A stretch of DNA of 64,000 bases from an uncultured Planococcus sp. (GCA_947493585.1 CANLRI010000005.1:1-64000), one strand, 5' to 3'; shown: positions 27,105 to 35,636, counted from the first letter of the stretch. Notes: generated from the letters alone by a model not told the origin. Numbers and translations: made by a program.

Positions 27105-27233
27105 TTATTTATTTTTCCCGGATCCTGAACAGCAGGAGCACGTTTCGGAGCCGCCCAACCGTAATTGGAAATATCCTTGGCCCGCACAGTATGGGCAATG
27201 GTTGCCAGTTGCTCTTTTCTTGAAGACTGTCAT
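27105..27233 (-). CDS. yuiA: small cysteine-rich protein YuiA
   Basis: 42 residues, read directly from the sequence: it begins MTVFKKRATGNHCPYCAGQG and ends SETCSCCSGSGKNK. CPYCxGQG and CSCCSGSG form a DnaJ-type zinc-finger half, so Zn binding is likely. AGGAGG lies eight bases before the ATG. Position next to yuiB matches Bacillus. Function unknown. Too short for most gene callers. Confidence 0.8.
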   Translation of the reverse strand: MTVFKKRATGNHCPYCAGQGYFQLRLGGSETCSCCSGSGKNK

Positions 27234-27308
27234 TCGAAACACCTCCTCTGTTGTTTTTAATATTCTGATAATTGGTAATATATCACGTATCGCAATTCAC
27301 TGCAAATA

Positions 27309-27348
27309 GAAAAAGGCATTTGTAAACGGATACAAACACCTTTTTCTC
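27309..27348 (-). terminator. terminator after the Nudix gene
   Basis: AAAAAGG..TTTGTA-loop-TACAAA..CCTTTTT inverted repeat, ending in a U-run on the minus strand. Confidence 0.65.
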
Positions 27349-27408
27349 CACTATTCTCATTCATTCTTCTTTTTTCTACCTTTTTCTAAATTATCTGTTA
27401 ATTAATAT

Positions 27409-27912
27409 CTAGTATTTATGACGGAAAAACAATTTGTAGTCAGTGTAGCCAAAAATGCGTCCAGGATCGACGTCTTCGATCGGCTCGAACCCTTCCTCTA
27501 CTATGTACGAAGCCATTTCGTGGAGCATGACTGAGGCCTCTTGATCTTTCGACAAGTCTTCCGGTGTGCGCCATGCAGCTTCGTAAAGCTCTTCTTGCTG
27601 CGCAATAATGGGTTGTTTGTCTTCAAGCGGCCGCAGCAAAAATACCGCCATATTGTCGCTAATGCTGCCCTTGATTACTCCCGAACGGAAACCGATCATG
27701 CCAAGCACGAAACAGTCGATCCCCGTTTCTTCCTTTACTTCCCTTAAGGCTGCTTGGTCCACCGTTTCAGCCTTTTCAACAAAGCCCGCTGGCAGCGACC
27801 ATTTTCCATGAAGCCCGCCGTAGCGCTTCTTGACAACGAGCCATTCGTTCTGTTGATTTACGACCAGCCCAGCAGCACCGAGCCAGACATCTCCCCTTTT
27901 GCTTCTCGACAT
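27409..27912 (-). CDS. Nudix hydrolase
   Basis: About 167 residues from the chosen ATG. The Nudix box (GX5EX7REUXEEXGU) is complete: GFVEKAETVDQAALREVKEETGI, near 43-65. It hydrolyses a nucleoside-diphosphate-linked compound; the substrate is unknown. An upstream in-frame ATG at 27954 exists, but AAGGGAG lies eight bases before the ATG at 27912 and the homologous region begins there. It sits between yuiA and the NDH-2 gene with its own terminator. Confidence 0.88.
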   Translation of the reverse strand: MSRSKRGDVWLGAAGLVVNQQNEWLVVKKRYGGLHGKWSLPAGFVEKAETVDQAALREVKEETGIDCFVLGMIGFRSGVIKGSISDNMAVFLLRPLEDKQPIIAQQEELYEAAWRTPEDLSKDQEASVMLHEMASYIVEEGFEPIEDVDPGRIFGYTDYKLFFRHKY

Positions 27913-27936
27913 GTCTTTCACTCCCTTCACTATGTG

Positions 27937-27966
27937 AAAAAAAGCCCCCCACACTGGGAGGCTTTC
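27937..27966 (-). terminator. terminator after the NDH-2 gene
   Basis: AGCCTCCC-loop-GGGGGGCT followed by TTTTTTT on the minus strand. It lies inside the 5' leader region of the Nudix gene. Confidence 0.8.
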
Positions 27967-27970
27967 ATTT

Positions 27971-29188
27971 TTATAGTACCTTGAATTTACCTTTTTTCAA
28001 GACCAATCTAGGTCCACCAATCATGTACAATGCACGATTATCGATCATTTTCTTCATGAACGATGCACGCTTGCCTGTTACTTTCTTGCCAAAGACGACG
28101 CCAATCGCATCTTCTTCGCCAAGTGAACATACAGTTCCTTTCAAGTCAGGAACAAACTCTTCTGTCGTACCTTCGCCTGCAAGTGCTTTGATGTTTTTCG
28201 CAATGCGCTCGCCTTGCTGCATCGCAATTTGTGCAGTTGGCGGGTACGGGCGATTTGTTTCTTCGTTAATCATCAATGCGCAGTCACCGACGATGAACAC
28301 GTCAGAATAACCTGGTGCACGCATGTCTTTTTCGACTTTAATGCGCGCGCGCATGCTTTCGATCGATGTTTCTTCGATCAAGCGGTTTCCACGGACACCG
28401 GCTGCCCAAACGACTGTACCGGCATAGATGAATTCGAACTCATCATCATTCTTCTTGATTTTCACGCCTTCAGGAGTTGCTTCAACGACAGGCGTTCCGA
28501 TAGAGAATTCAATGCCTTTCGCTTGAAGATGGCCGACTGCATAGTCTACCAGTTCCGGATCGAATCCTGGCAAGACCATCGGTGCAGCTTCTACACAAAT
28601 GACACGCACTTTTTCATGCGGCACGTCATACTCTTTGCAAAGTTCCGGCACTCGGTTGGCAAGTTCGCCAAGGAATTCGATTCCAGTGAACCCAGCTCCA
28701 CCGACGACAATCGTCAAGCGGCTGTCGTTCTTCACTTCTTCAGTAGACCATGTCGCAAATTGGAATTCAATGTGCTCGCGGATATAACGCGCAGCTTTCA
28801 CATTGGCAATTGACAACGCATATGTGTCAAGTCCTTCAATCCCGAAAGTTTCTCCTTCAAAACCAAGTCCGATGACAAGGAAATCGTAAGTGAATTCCCC
28901 ATTGTCAGTCGTAACTTTCTTGCTGTCTACGTCGATGCCTTCGACAGTGGCTTGAACAAAGTTCACTTTGCCAGTATCGATGACGTCTTTGATATCGTAG
29001 CGCACTTGTTCCGGAAGCAGTGTTCCTGCTGCTGCTTCATGGAGCCATGTGCTTTCATAATGATATTCGTTTTTGTTGATGAGCGTAATGTCCGCAGCGT
29101 CTGTCCCAAATTCTTTCTGCAAGTTCACTACAGTAGTCAATCCACCATAGCCTGCACCTAATACTAATATTGACGGTCTTTTCAACAC
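27971..29188 (-). CDS. type II NADH dehydrogenase (YumB-like)
   Basis: About 405 residues, single-subunit flavoprotein NADH:quinone oxidoreductase. The FAD-binding [12 protein letters not shown] is at the N-terminus (near 7-18), and the NADH-binding [16 protein letters not shown] near 160-175. The second FAD motif is VFIVGDCA (near 300), and a C-terminal membrane-anchor-like helix includes [14 protein letters not shown]. It passes electrons from NADH to quinone without pumping. Several non-ATG starts are in frame (TTG 29206, GTG 29200, GTG 29188, TTG 29185). AAGGTGG is placed best for GTG 29188, so that is used. Confidence 0.9.
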   Translation of the reverse strand: MLKRPSILVLGAGYGGLTTVVNLQKEFGTDAADITLINKNEYHYESTWLHEAAAGTLLPEQVRYDIKDVIDTGKVNFVQATVEGIDVDSKKVTTDNGEFTYDFLVIGLGFEGETFGIEGLDTYALSIANVKAARYIREHIEFQFATWSTEEVKNDSRLTIVVGGAGFTGIEFLGELANRVPELCKEYDVPHEKVRVICVEAAPMVLPGFDPELVDYAVGHLQAKGIEFSIGTPVVEATPEGVKIKKNDDEFEFIYAGTVVWAAGVRGNRLIEETSIESMRARIKVEKDMRAPGYSDVFIVGDCALMINEETNRPYPPTAQIAMQQGERIAKNIKALAGEGTTEEFVPDLKGTVCSLGEEDAIGVVFGKKVTGKRASFMKKMIDNRALYMIGGPRLVLKKGKFKVL

Positions 29189-29260
29189 AATCGCAACCAC
29201 CTTCAAGTCATTTTATGTACCGGAAATAATGAAACAGATTCCAGTAAACACCTACCCTCT

Positions 29261-29289
29261 ATATTAGCCCTTTTGCAAATGCTTTTCAA
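29261..29289 (-). promoter_or_regulatory. sigma-A promoter of the NDH-2 gene
   Basis: Minus strand -35 TTGAAA (complement of 29284-29289), 17-bp spacer, -10 TAATAT (complement of 29261-29266). Confidence 0.65.
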
Positions 29290-29333
29290 CAGTTGAATGC
29301 CCTTACAGCAGATGCGCAACAAAAGCGAAAATT

Positions 29334-29362
29334 AAAAAAACCCGCTTTTGTCACAAAGCGGG
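29334..29362 (-). terminator. terminator after yutM
   Basis: Minus-strand CCCGCTTTGTGACAAAAGCGGG stem-loop followed by seven U. Confidence 0.85.
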
Positions 29363-29369
29363 CGTTTCA

Positions 29370-29732
29370 TTAGCAGTTTTCAGGAGTCCCTGCTTTTTTC
29401 GCGGTGCGGAAACTTGTGCCGCAACCGCATGATGCGATCGCATTCGGGTTATCAATAGTGAATCCGCCGCCCATTAAGGATTGCTTATAATCCACTATAG
29501 TCCCTTGTAAAATCGGCGCATCTTCTTTATTGATCAAAATGCGGATGCCGTGCTGTTCATATTGATCGTCCGTCTCTGACGCTTCTGGCTCGAAACCCAT
29601 GCCATATGTCAGGCCGCTGCAGCCGCCGCCTTTTACAGCCACGCGCAGATAAGAGCCTTCCTCTTCGTTATGGCGCATCATTTCTTTCACTTGGAAAGAA
29701 GCGGCTTCTGTAATTTCTACAACTTGTGTCAT
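29370..29732 (-). CDS. yutM: HesB/IscA-family iron-sulfur assembly protein (YutM)
   Basis: 120 residues of A-type carrier. The three conserved cysteines appear in GGGCSGLTYG (near 36-45) and SCGCGTSF (near 101-108). Such proteins bind Fe or Fe-S clusters and hand them to apoproteins. Short gap to the NifU-like gene on the same strand; both probably work with the Suf system at 42-47 kb. Confidence 0.92.
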   Translation of the reverse strand: MTQVVEITEAASFQVKEMMRHNEEEGSYLRVAVKGGGCSGLTYGMGFEPEASETDDQYEQHGIRILINKEDAPILQGTIVDYKQSLMGGGFTIDNPNAIASCGCGTSFRTAKKAGTPENC

Positions 29733-29782
29733 CTACGTTCACCCTTTCTTTTCCATTTTACCACCGGTCTGATGGCAGACAT

Positions 29783-29808
29783 AAAAAGGGACCTGCAAAA
29801 GGCCCCTT
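29783..29808 (-). terminator. terminator after yutI
   Basis: AAGGGGCC-loop-GGTCCCTTTTT on the minus strand; moderately stable. Confidence 0.65.
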
Positions 29809-29813
29809 GGACA

Positions 29814-30050
29814 TTAAAAGACTTGTTCCACTTCAACGACGCCAGGAACTTCCTCGACAAGCGCGCGTTCGATGCCCGCTTTTAATGTGATTGTTGAACT
29901 TGGGCAGCTGCCGCAAGCACCGAGCAAGCGGAGCTTCACGATACCGTCCTCTACATCCACCAATTCACAGTCTCCCCCGTCGCGCAAAAGGAATGGCCGT
30001 AATTTATCTAAGACTTCCATTACTTGATCTTCCATCATAGCTTCAGTCAT
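29814..30050 (-). CDS. yutI: NifU C-terminal domain protein (YutI)
   Basis: 78 residues, the Nfu domain only. CGSCPSS (near 46-52) is the CxxC cluster-binding motif, preceded by [15 protein letters not shown]. An Fe-S cluster carrier. Divergent from yuzD, as in Bacillus. Confidence 0.92.
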   Translation of the reverse strand: MTEAMMEDQVMEVLDKLRPFLLRDGGDCELVDVEDGIVKLRLLGACGSCPSSTITLKAGIERALVEEVPGVVEVEQVF

Positions 30051-30133
30051 TTCTATCGACTCCTTTCATTACAATCATTATAATGTGAATAAGCACAAAA
30101 AGCCAATAATGAATTTCCAGGAGGCCAATATCC

Positions 30134-30460
30134 ATGACAAAAATCCCGAACATCGAAGTTTACGGAACCGACCAAATCTGCGCCAGCTGTGTAAACGCTC
30201 CGTCATCCAAGGATACGTATGAATGGCTAGAGGCGGCCATCTCGAGAAAATACAAGGATCAGCCATTTTCAATAAGCTATATCGATATTGAGAAACCACT
30301 GCAGGATGCCAAACAGCAAGAATATGCGGAGCGCATCTTGGAAGATGAATTTTTCTATCCGCTTGTGTTAATCGAAGGTGAAGTGGTCGGTGAAGGCTAT
30401 ATCCAGCTGAAGCCGGTCTACCGAGAGCTCGAGAAACATGGCTTTGCCGCTGCTGAATAA
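30134..30460 (+). CDS. yuzD: DUF1462 family protein (YuzD)
   Basis: 108 residues with a thioredoxin-like layout and ICASCVNAPSSKDTYEWL near 14-31, which is diagnostic of YuzD. The CASC pair could be redox-active or metal-binding. Function unknown. GGAGG precedes the ATG. Confidence 0.85.
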   Translation: MTKIPNIEVYGTDQICASCVNAPSSKDTYEWLEAAISRKYKDQPFSISYIDIEKPLQDAKQQEYAERILEDEFFYPLVLIEGEVVGEGYIQLKPVYRELEKHGFAAAE

Positions 30461-30462
30461 AT

Positions 30463-30492
30463 AAAAAAAGCGCTCCGGGGAGCGCTTTTTTC
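30463..30492. terminator. bidirectional terminator between yuzD and yutJ
   Basis: AAAAAAGCGCTCCGGGGAGCGCTTTTTT, near-perfect palindrome. Confidence 0.9.
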
Positions 30493-30493
30493 T

Positions 30494-31561
30494 TTATCCA
30501 TTATGCCATTTGTACATCCACAAGACGCCCGATTTCATCAGACGTGCAATGCGTCCGGTAACGGTGCGGTCTGCGAGATAGGCAAAGCCTTGTTTTTTCC
30601 CGAGCGAGCCGAGGAAGCCTTTCAGCTTGATCTCCGGCATCGTTTCAGGCAATGCCTCACCTTTCCATTTCATGCGCAGCACTTTGACGATCTGTTCAGC
30701 TTGTTCTTCTGCCAGCTGTGCAGAAGGCGCCATCGGCAGGGCCGCACAATCGCCGACGACATAGACATTGTCGTCGTTCGGCAATTGGTGGTATTGGTTG
30801 ATGATTACACGCCCGCTGCTGTCGCTTTCCAAATTCAAGTCGCGTACTGGCTTGACTGGCTGGATACCCGCCGTCCAGACCACAGCATCGACTGGAATCG
30901 TTTCTTCGTGGTTATGAAGAAGGTTCGGTTCCACTTTGGTGATGTTCGAATTAGACACGACATCGACGTTATTATTATCGAACCATTTCTTGACGAAATT
31001 GCTGAGCCGTTCCGGGAAGTCACGCAGAATTCGCGGGCTGCGATCAAACAGCTTAATTTGTAGATCTTTGCGGCTTTCACGTAATTCACTGGCAAGTTCA
31101 ATGCCGCTGAGCCCGGCACCGACTACGCCTACAGTAGCCCCTGATTTCAAGCCAAGCAAGGCTTCATAGGTTTTCCGCGAATTGCCGATGGTTTGGATGC
31201 TGTATGTGAATTCATCCGCCCCCGGAACGCCGTGGTATTTGTCGATGCAACCGAGCCCGATGATCAATTCATCGTAAGCGATGCGCTGGCCGTCTTCCAT
31301 AAAGATGCATTTTTCCTCCAAGCCGATCTCGCTAATTTCACCATTGACGATTTTCAGGCGTTCGTGCTCCGGAAATGGGACGCGCACCTCGTGGTCGGAT
31401 TCGGTACCTGCAGCCAGTGCGTAAAATTCAGTTTTCATACTGTGAAAAGGTGTCCGGTCAATGAGGATAATTTCCATGTCCTGTGGGAAATTATTCGGCA
31501 AGAGCCGAAGCAAGACCCGCATATTGCCATAGCCGCCACCTAGTAACACTAATTTCTTCAT
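30494..31561 (-). CDS. yutJ: NAD(P)/FAD-dependent oxidoreductase (YutJ, NDH-2-like)
   Basis: About 355 residues. LVLLGGGYGNMRVLLRLL at the N-terminus binds FAD, VGVVGAGLSGIELASELR (near 145-162) binds the nicotinamide, and VYVVGDCAALP (near 273-283) completes the FAD site. It is a shorter relative of the NDH-2 at 28 kb and matches YutJ in length and place. Electron partner unknown. ATG 31561 is used because AAAGGAG lies just before it; the upstream ATG 31639 has none. Confidence 0.87.
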   Translation of the reverse strand: MKKLVLLGGGYGNMRVLLRLLPNNFPQDMEIILIDRTPFHSMKTEFYALAAGTESDHEVRVPFPEHERLKIVNGEISEIGLEEKCIFMEDGQRIAYDELIIGLGCIDKYHGVPGADEFTYSIQTIGNSRKTYEALLGLKSGATVGVVGAGLSGIELASELRESRKDLQIKLFDRSPRILRDFPERLSNFVKKWFDNNNVDVVSNSNITKVEPNLLHNHEETIPVDAVVWTAGIQPVKPVRDLNLESDSSGRVIINQYHQLPNDDNVYVVGDCAALPMAPSAQLAEEQAEQIVKVLRMKWKGEALPETMPEIKLKGFLGSLGKKQGFAYLADRTVTGRIARLMKSGVLWMYKWHNG

Positions 31562-31712
31562 ATAATTCTCCTTTAGCCCGTCATTCTGCTGTTGATTCCA
31601 AATATGAGTATAGCTGATTGTGATAACTTTCACAATCATTTCCCGGCAAAATCAATTAATTGACGGTTGCACGGAAACACGGTAGGATTTCCTAGTAGTG
31701 AGGTGAGCTGGA

Positions 31713-31949
31713 ATGAACCCGATTATTGAATTTTGCATGAGCAATCTCGCCAATGGTTCGGAAGAGTCTTTTGCAAAATTAGAGCAGGACCCGAATCTGG
31801 ATGTACTCGAATATGGTTGTTTAAGCTACTGCAGCCAATGTGCCGAATCCTTGTTTGCACTTGTAAACGGTGAAATTGTGGAAGCGGACACCCCTGAAGA
31901 GCTAACCAAGAAAATATATGAGTTCATAGAAGAAAACCCATTGTTTTAA
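31713..31949 (+). CDS. yuzB: DUF1450 family protein (YuzB)
   Basis: 78 residues, matching YuzB: NPIIEFCMSNLANGS at the start, then VLEYGCLSYCSQCAESLFALV (near 33-53) with a CxxxCxxC cluster. It looks ferredoxin-like or thioredoxin-like; role unknown. GAGGTGAGC precedes the ATG. Confidence 0.87.
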   Translation: MNPIIEFCMSNLANGSEESFAKLEQDPNLDVLEYGCLSYCSQCAESLFALVNGEIVEADTPEELTKKIYEFIEENPLF

Positions 31950-31974
31950 GCCGCCTTTTGGACGGCTTTTTTTA
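31946..31974 (+). terminator. terminator of yuzB
   Basis: AAGCCGCC-ttttg-GACGGCTTTTTTT; the stem includes the yuzB stop codon. It overlaps the last bases of the convergent yutF. Confidence 0.8.
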
Positions 31975-32745
31975 ATGCTTCCAAAAACTGAGATTTTCTA
32001 GCAAATGCGTTGCAGGGTGATCTTTTTGCATTACTGTGTCCATCGACGTTACGCCGGTATTAACGTGGACCGTATCGATTCCAAAACGGATTCCCGCCTG
32101 AATATCGGTATCATAATTATCCCCGATCATCACCATCTCGTCTTTTTCAAATCCCCATTCGTGCTGGATCGCTTCGAGCATATGGATTTCCGGCTTGCCG
32201 ATAAAGACTGGATCCACGTCCGTCGCTTTTGACACGACGGCTGTGATGGCACCGTTGCCCGGAAGAAACCCTTCTTCCGAAGGGAATGCCAAGTCCGGGT
32301 TAGTCGACAAGAACACAGCTCCATTCTGCACTTCAAGGCAAGCGCGTGAAAGTTTCTCGTAAGTAATCTGTGGATCAAGCCCCATCAGAACAATGTCCGC
32401 CTGCTGATCGACGCAATCGATCCCTTCCATATCAAGCGCTTCCTTCAAGCCATCTGACCCAATTAGATAGACAGTTCGCCCTGGGTACCAACGCTTAATG
32501 TATTTCGCAGCCACGACCGCTGAAGACATGATCCGCGATTTATCGGCATTGATCCCGACCCTTTTCAGCTTTTCATATAATTGCCCTTGTGTTTTGGAAG
32601 CGTTGTTCGTGACATAGAAAGCTTCGATGCCATCGTGTTGCAAGCGGCTGACAAATTCGGCTGCTTCTTGAACCGGCGCTTCGCCTCGATACACGGTGCC
32701 ATCCAAATCCAGGCAATACGCTTTGTAGCGTTTAATTTGTTCCAT
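31972..32745 (-). CDS. yutF: HAD-superfamily phosphatase of the NagD type (YutF)
   Basis: About 257 residues. HAD motif I CLDLDGTVYRG (near 9-19), motif II VTNNASK (near 46), motif III/IV VFIGKPE and VMIGDNYDTDI (near 180-205). NagD/AraL-like sugar-phosphate or nucleotide phosphatase. ATG 32745 has GGAG seven bases upstream. It overlaps the end of yutE by 14 bases, so the two are translationally coupled. Confidence 0.9.
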   Translation of the reverse strand: MEQIKRYKAYCLDLDGTVYRGEAPVQEAAEFVSRLQHDGIEAFYVTNNASKTQGQLYEKLKRVGINADKSRIMSSAVVAAKYIKRWYPGRTVYLIGSDGLKEALDMEGIDCVDQQADIVLMGLDPQITYEKLSRACLEVQNGAVFLSTNPDLAFPSEEGFLPGNGAITAVVSKATDVDPVFIGKPEIHMLEAIQHEWGFEKDEMVMIGDNYDTDIQAGIRFGIDTVHVNTGVTSMDTVMQKDHPATHLLENLSFWKH

Positions 32746-33190
32746 TTTCATTCTCCGGAATAAACGCAGAGACAGGACCAAGTTCATGTTCTAGGTAATG
32801 GGCTACTTTAGGACCAAACTGTTTTAAGCTGTCCAAATGAGCATCCATTACGCGTTTGATTTCTGCATGGTCGACCGCAATGAATTCGCGCACCAGCATC
32901 TTGCGCAGGCCAACCAGCTCTTTTAACGGCTGGTCCATTTCTTCGGTGATTACTTTTTCATCCACCAGTATATCGATGATATCTTCGTAACTACCCGGAT
33001 CGCGCATAATAAAACCATCGATCATCGAATTCCCGACATCGATCACCGCTTCAATCGCCCCGAGTGCAAGACGCTCCAAAGCCAATTGGTCTTTCAACGA
33101 ATCCCACTGGCTGTTCTCTTCATATAAAGCGATGAGCGCATCCATATACGTGATGGCTTCCTTGATTTTTCCGCGGTCGATAAAATACAT
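32732..33190 (-). CDS. yutE: DUF86/HepT-like protein (YutE)
   Basis: About 152 residues, all helical, of the DUF86 (HepT RNase-like) family: LALERLALGAIEAVIDVGNSMI (near 39-60) is typical. The HepT toxin motif Rx4HxY is not intact: the place reads LRKMLVREF. No MntA nucleotidyltransferase antitoxin gene is adjacent. It is therefore more likely a housekeeping paralogue (as YutE) than an active toxin. ATG 33190 has GGAGG eight bases upstream. Confidence 0.83.
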   Translation of the reverse strand: MYFIDRGKIKEAITYMDALIALYEENSQWDSLKDQLALERLALGAIEAVIDVGNSMIDGFIMRDPGSYEDIIDILVDEKVITEEMDQPLKELVGLRKMLVREFIAVDHAEIKRVMDAHLDSLKQFGPKVAHYLEHELGPVSAFIPENENGTN

Positions 33191-33257
33191 AATGAGTCCC
33201 TCCATTTAGCTGTTGCTCGCTGTTTCGTTTCTTCTCTATCATATCATATGGGCATAA

Positions 33258-33293
33258 AAAAACCCCCAGCGGCTCAATCCGCTTTGGGGGGTT
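33258..33293 (-). terminator. terminator overlapping the 3' end of yutD
   Basis: Minus-strand AACCCCCcAAAGCGG-loop-CCGCTgGGGGTTTTTTT. The yutD stop codon TGA lies in the loop and the last five codons form one arm. Confidence 0.85.
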
Positions 33294-33633
33294 CCGGTTG
33301 TTCCTGCACTTCTGGTTCTGCTTGTTCCTGCACTTCTGGTTCTGGCGCTTTTCCGGCCTTTTTTAAGACGAAATAAGAACATCCGAAATTGCAGTATTCA
33401 TATAAATAATCCTGGAGTGTGCTGATCTTCGTATCGTAGCTTGCCTTATTATTGCTATCATCAAAAAAGCCTTTTAGGCGAAGCTGCCCATATCCCCAGT
33501 CGCCCAGGATGTAATCGTATTTGGCCAGAATATCGCTGTACCTGTTCTGGAACGCTTCTTCCTGAAACCCGTCGCGATGATCCTCGATCACCTCGTAATT
33601 CCATTTTTCAATTGTGATCAATATCCTCACCAT
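33274..33633 (-). CDS. yutD: YutD-like domain protein (DUF1027)
   Basis: 119 residues. The YutD domain spans about 5-92: YDYILGDWGYGQLRLKGFF, then YEYCNFGCSYFVLKKA near 79-94. The C-terminal tail is a tandem EPEVQEQ repeat encoded by a 24-bp DNA repeat (33298-33344). Function unknown; a small conserved Bacillota protein. The tail is outside the domain and may vary in length between strains. Confidence 0.85.
   Translation of the reverse strand: MVRILITIEKWNYEVIEDHRDGFQEEAFQNRYSDILAKYDYILGDWGYGQLRLKGFFDDSNNKASYDTKISTLQDYLYEYCNFGCSYFVLKKAGKAPEPEVQEQAEPEVQEQPEPPKAD
33298..33344. repeat. 24-bp tandem repeat, two copies, within yutD
   Basis: A 23-base identical unit (beginning TTGTTCCTGCACTTCTGG) occurs at 33298-33320 and 33322-33344. 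It encodes the EPEVQEQA/EPEVQEQP tail. A likely slippage site. Confidence 0.85.
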
Positions 33634-33754
33634 CCATACCTAGTAATGACAAAAGCCTGGGCCTGCATCATTCTGCTTTACCTGCTTGAATCCTGCTTCA
33701 AATGTATCACACCAGAGCTATGTGGACAAGCTGTGCTAGTGGCAGCTGTGCATA

Positions 33755-33790
33755 CAAAAAACCTCCGGCCAATATTCTGCCGGAGGTTTC
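33755..33790 (-). terminator. terminator after the MetS-like gene
   Basis: AACCTCCGGC-loop-GCCGGAGGTT followed by TTTT on the minus strand. Confidence 0.88.
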
Positions 33791-33795
33791 CCATT

Positions 33796-33918
33796 TTATC
33801 CTAAGTCTTCTGCTTTATTTGCTTTGCTCGATCTTACAGCGTGAAAAATGCTCGCTGCAAGCCCTCCCCAGAGGAGGATCATACCGATGATCATGACTAC
33901 AATCGCGCTAACTGACAT
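33796..33918 (-). CDS. MetS-like small subunit of an NSS transporter
   Basis: 40 residues read directly from the sequence: one membrane helix (SAIVVMIIGMILLWGGLAAS, residues 4-23) and a basic then acidic tail (RSSKANKAEDLG). Its place 12 bases after the NSS transporter gene, with GGAGGGATCGAC before the ATG, is that of MetS, the small partner of MetP in Na+/methionine transport. Too short for most gene callers. Confidence 0.82.
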   Translation of the reverse strand: MSVSAIVVMIIGMILLWGGLAASIFHAVRSSKANKAEDLG

Positions 33919-33930
33919 GTCGATCCCTCC

Positions 33931-35475
33931 TTATTCTTTTTCTTTCGCCGGGTGTTCGGAATGCTCGTCGTAATAACGGTAGTTTTTATGCCATTTGCCG
34001 AGCGAGAACAAGATGCCGAAGAGCAGGGCTCCTGCTGCAACCGCCACACCGCCGAATAAAGTGAACATATTGGAATATCCTTCATAGTTCCCTGTTTCCG
34101 TATCGAATTGCTGGAAAATGTTCAAGCGCAGCAAGCCGAACATCATATAGCCGAGAACGAGTGGTGTGATAACGCCCAAGCTGAATTTCCACCAGCCACC
34201 GAGATGGATGTCTGAGATTTCGTTTGCGTGGTTCTGAAGATCGCCTGCTTTGCGCAAGATCCAGACCACCATGATAACTTCTACAAGGCCAACTGCGGCA
34301 ACACCGAATTGGTTGATGTAGTAATCGGCGATATCCAAGAAGAACAATCCGCCTTGAGTAGCAAATAAGATAGAGATCAATGCGGCAAGGCCGCCGCCGA
34401 ATGCGACCGCTTTGCGGCGCGAGATGCCGAATTTTTCGCTGAATCCAGCTACATAAGTTTCAGTGATCGACATGAGTGATGTCAGGCCCGCAAGCGTCAA
34501 TGACAGGAAGAACAAGAAGCCGAAGAGGCCATTGAACCCTGGGAATTCATTGATGATCGCCGGGAATACAACGAATGCCAGCCCAACGCCTGCAGACGCT
34601 ACATCTGCCACTTCCACGCCAGATTGCGTCGCCATGAAGCCAAGTACCGCAAACACCCCAATACCGGCTAGCAGCTCAAAACTTGAGTTCGCAAATCCGG
34701 TGATAAACGCGTTGTTTGTGATATCCGATTTTTTAGGCAGATAACTGGAGTAAGTGATCATGATCGCAAAGGCGACCGATAAACTGAAGAATATATGCCC
34801 ATAGGCCGCAACCCAAACGGTCGGATCCATGATGGCATCGAAATTCGGCCTGAAGAACGCTTCCAATCCAAGTGATGCGCCTTCAAGCGTGACAGCACGG
34901 ATTACAATAATCGTGAAAATAACGACCAAAGTCGGAATGAAAATACGGTTGGCCATTTCAATTCCTTTTTTGACACCGGCAAGTAAAATACCGAGTGTGA
35001 TAATCCAAACAATTGCTAATGGAATGAAGATGCCCCAGACGATTCCCCCCGTCTCGCCTGGACTTACGGTCAACTGAAGGAAGTCATTGAATAAGAAGCC
35101 TTCTGTATCTTCCCCCCATGCCTGATTGAACGAAAACAGTGTGTATCGAATCGCCCAGGCAATAATGACCGCGTAATACACCGAGATGACGAACGATACG
35201 AACATCGCCCACCAACCGAGCCATTCTGCTTTCTTGCCGCTCATTCTAAAGAATGAAAGTGGTGCGGATCCGCGATAGCGATGGCCGATGGTGAACTCCA
35301 ATATAAGGATTGGAATCCCGGCTGTTAAAAGAGCAAACAAATACGGTATAAAAAATGCGCCCCCACCATTTTCATATGCTACATACGGGAATCGCCAAAT
35401 ATTCCCTAGTCCTATTGCTGAACCGACCGCCGCCATGATAAAACCGGCTCTCGTTCCCCATGTAGAACGTTCCAT
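33931..35475 (-). CDS. Na+-dependent NSS-family transporter (MetP-like)
   Basis: 514 residues, 12 membrane helices. The first helix carries GFIMAAVGSAIGLGNIWRFPY (within 10-31) with the Na+ site. Longer than the NSS protein at 13 kb and followed by a MetS-like subunit. MetP/MetS of Corynebacterium takes up methionine and alanine with Na+; the same use here is inferred. No S-box lies upstream, but the leader has a long hairpin (35496-35529). RBS AAAGGGGGAAG. Confidence 0.88.
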   Translation of the reverse strand: MERSTWGTRAGFIMAAVGSAIGLGNIWRFPYVAYENGGGAFFIPYLFALLTAGIPILILEFTIGHRYRGSAPLSFFRMSGKKAEWLGWWAMFVSFVISVYYAVIIAWAIRYTLFSFNQAWGEDTEGFLFNDFLQLTVSPGETGGIVWGIFIPLAIVWIITLGILLAGVKKGIEMANRIFIPTLVVIFTIIVIRAVTLEGASLGLEAFFRPNFDAIMDPTVWVAAYGHIFFSLSVAFAIMITYSSYLPKKSDITNNAFITGFANSSFELLAGIGVFAVLGFMATQSGVEVADVASAGVGLAFVVFPAIINEFPGFNGLFGFLFFLSLTLAGLTSLMSITETYVAGFSEKFGISRRKAVAFGGGLAALISILFATQGGLFFLDIADYYINQFGVAAVGLVEVIMVVWILRKAGDLQNHANEISDIHLGGWWKFSLGVITPLVLGYMMFGLLRLNIFQQFDTETGNYEGYSNMFTLFGGVAVAAGALLFGILFSLGKWHKNYRYYDEHSEHPAKEKE

Positions 35476-35495
35476 TTCTCTTCCCCCTTTGTGTG

Positions 35496-35529
35496 AACTT
35501 CCAATTTTTTAACAGAAAAATAGGAAGTT
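35496..35529 (-). promoter_or_regulatory. leader hairpin upstream of the MetP-like gene
   Basis: AACTTCC-a-ATTTTT-loop-AAAAAT-a-GGAAGTT: a 13-bp stem with one mismatch, between the promoter and the ribosome site. No U-run follows, so it is not a terminator. It may act on mRNA stability or translation, or bind a regulator. Confidence 0.5.
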
Positions 35530-35563
35530 TGTTTATATTCAGATTATTTTGGAATCTAAATTT

Positions 35564-35592
35564 AGTATAACTAGGACCCTGTTCAAAGTAAA
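35564..35592 (-). promoter_or_regulatory. sigma-A promoter of the MetP-like operon
   Basis: Minus strand -35 TTTACT (complement of 35587-35592), 17-bp spacer, -10 TATACT (complement of 35564-35569). Confidence 0.65.
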
Positions 35593-35636
35593 GATAATTT
35601 CTGAAAATTTTTCAAAAAAACTATTACAACAATAAT

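Noticed and set aside
32732..33190. HepT/MntA toxin-antitoxin module
   Set aside because: Only a HepT-like gene is present, its motif is altered, and no nucleotidyltransferase gene is adjacent.
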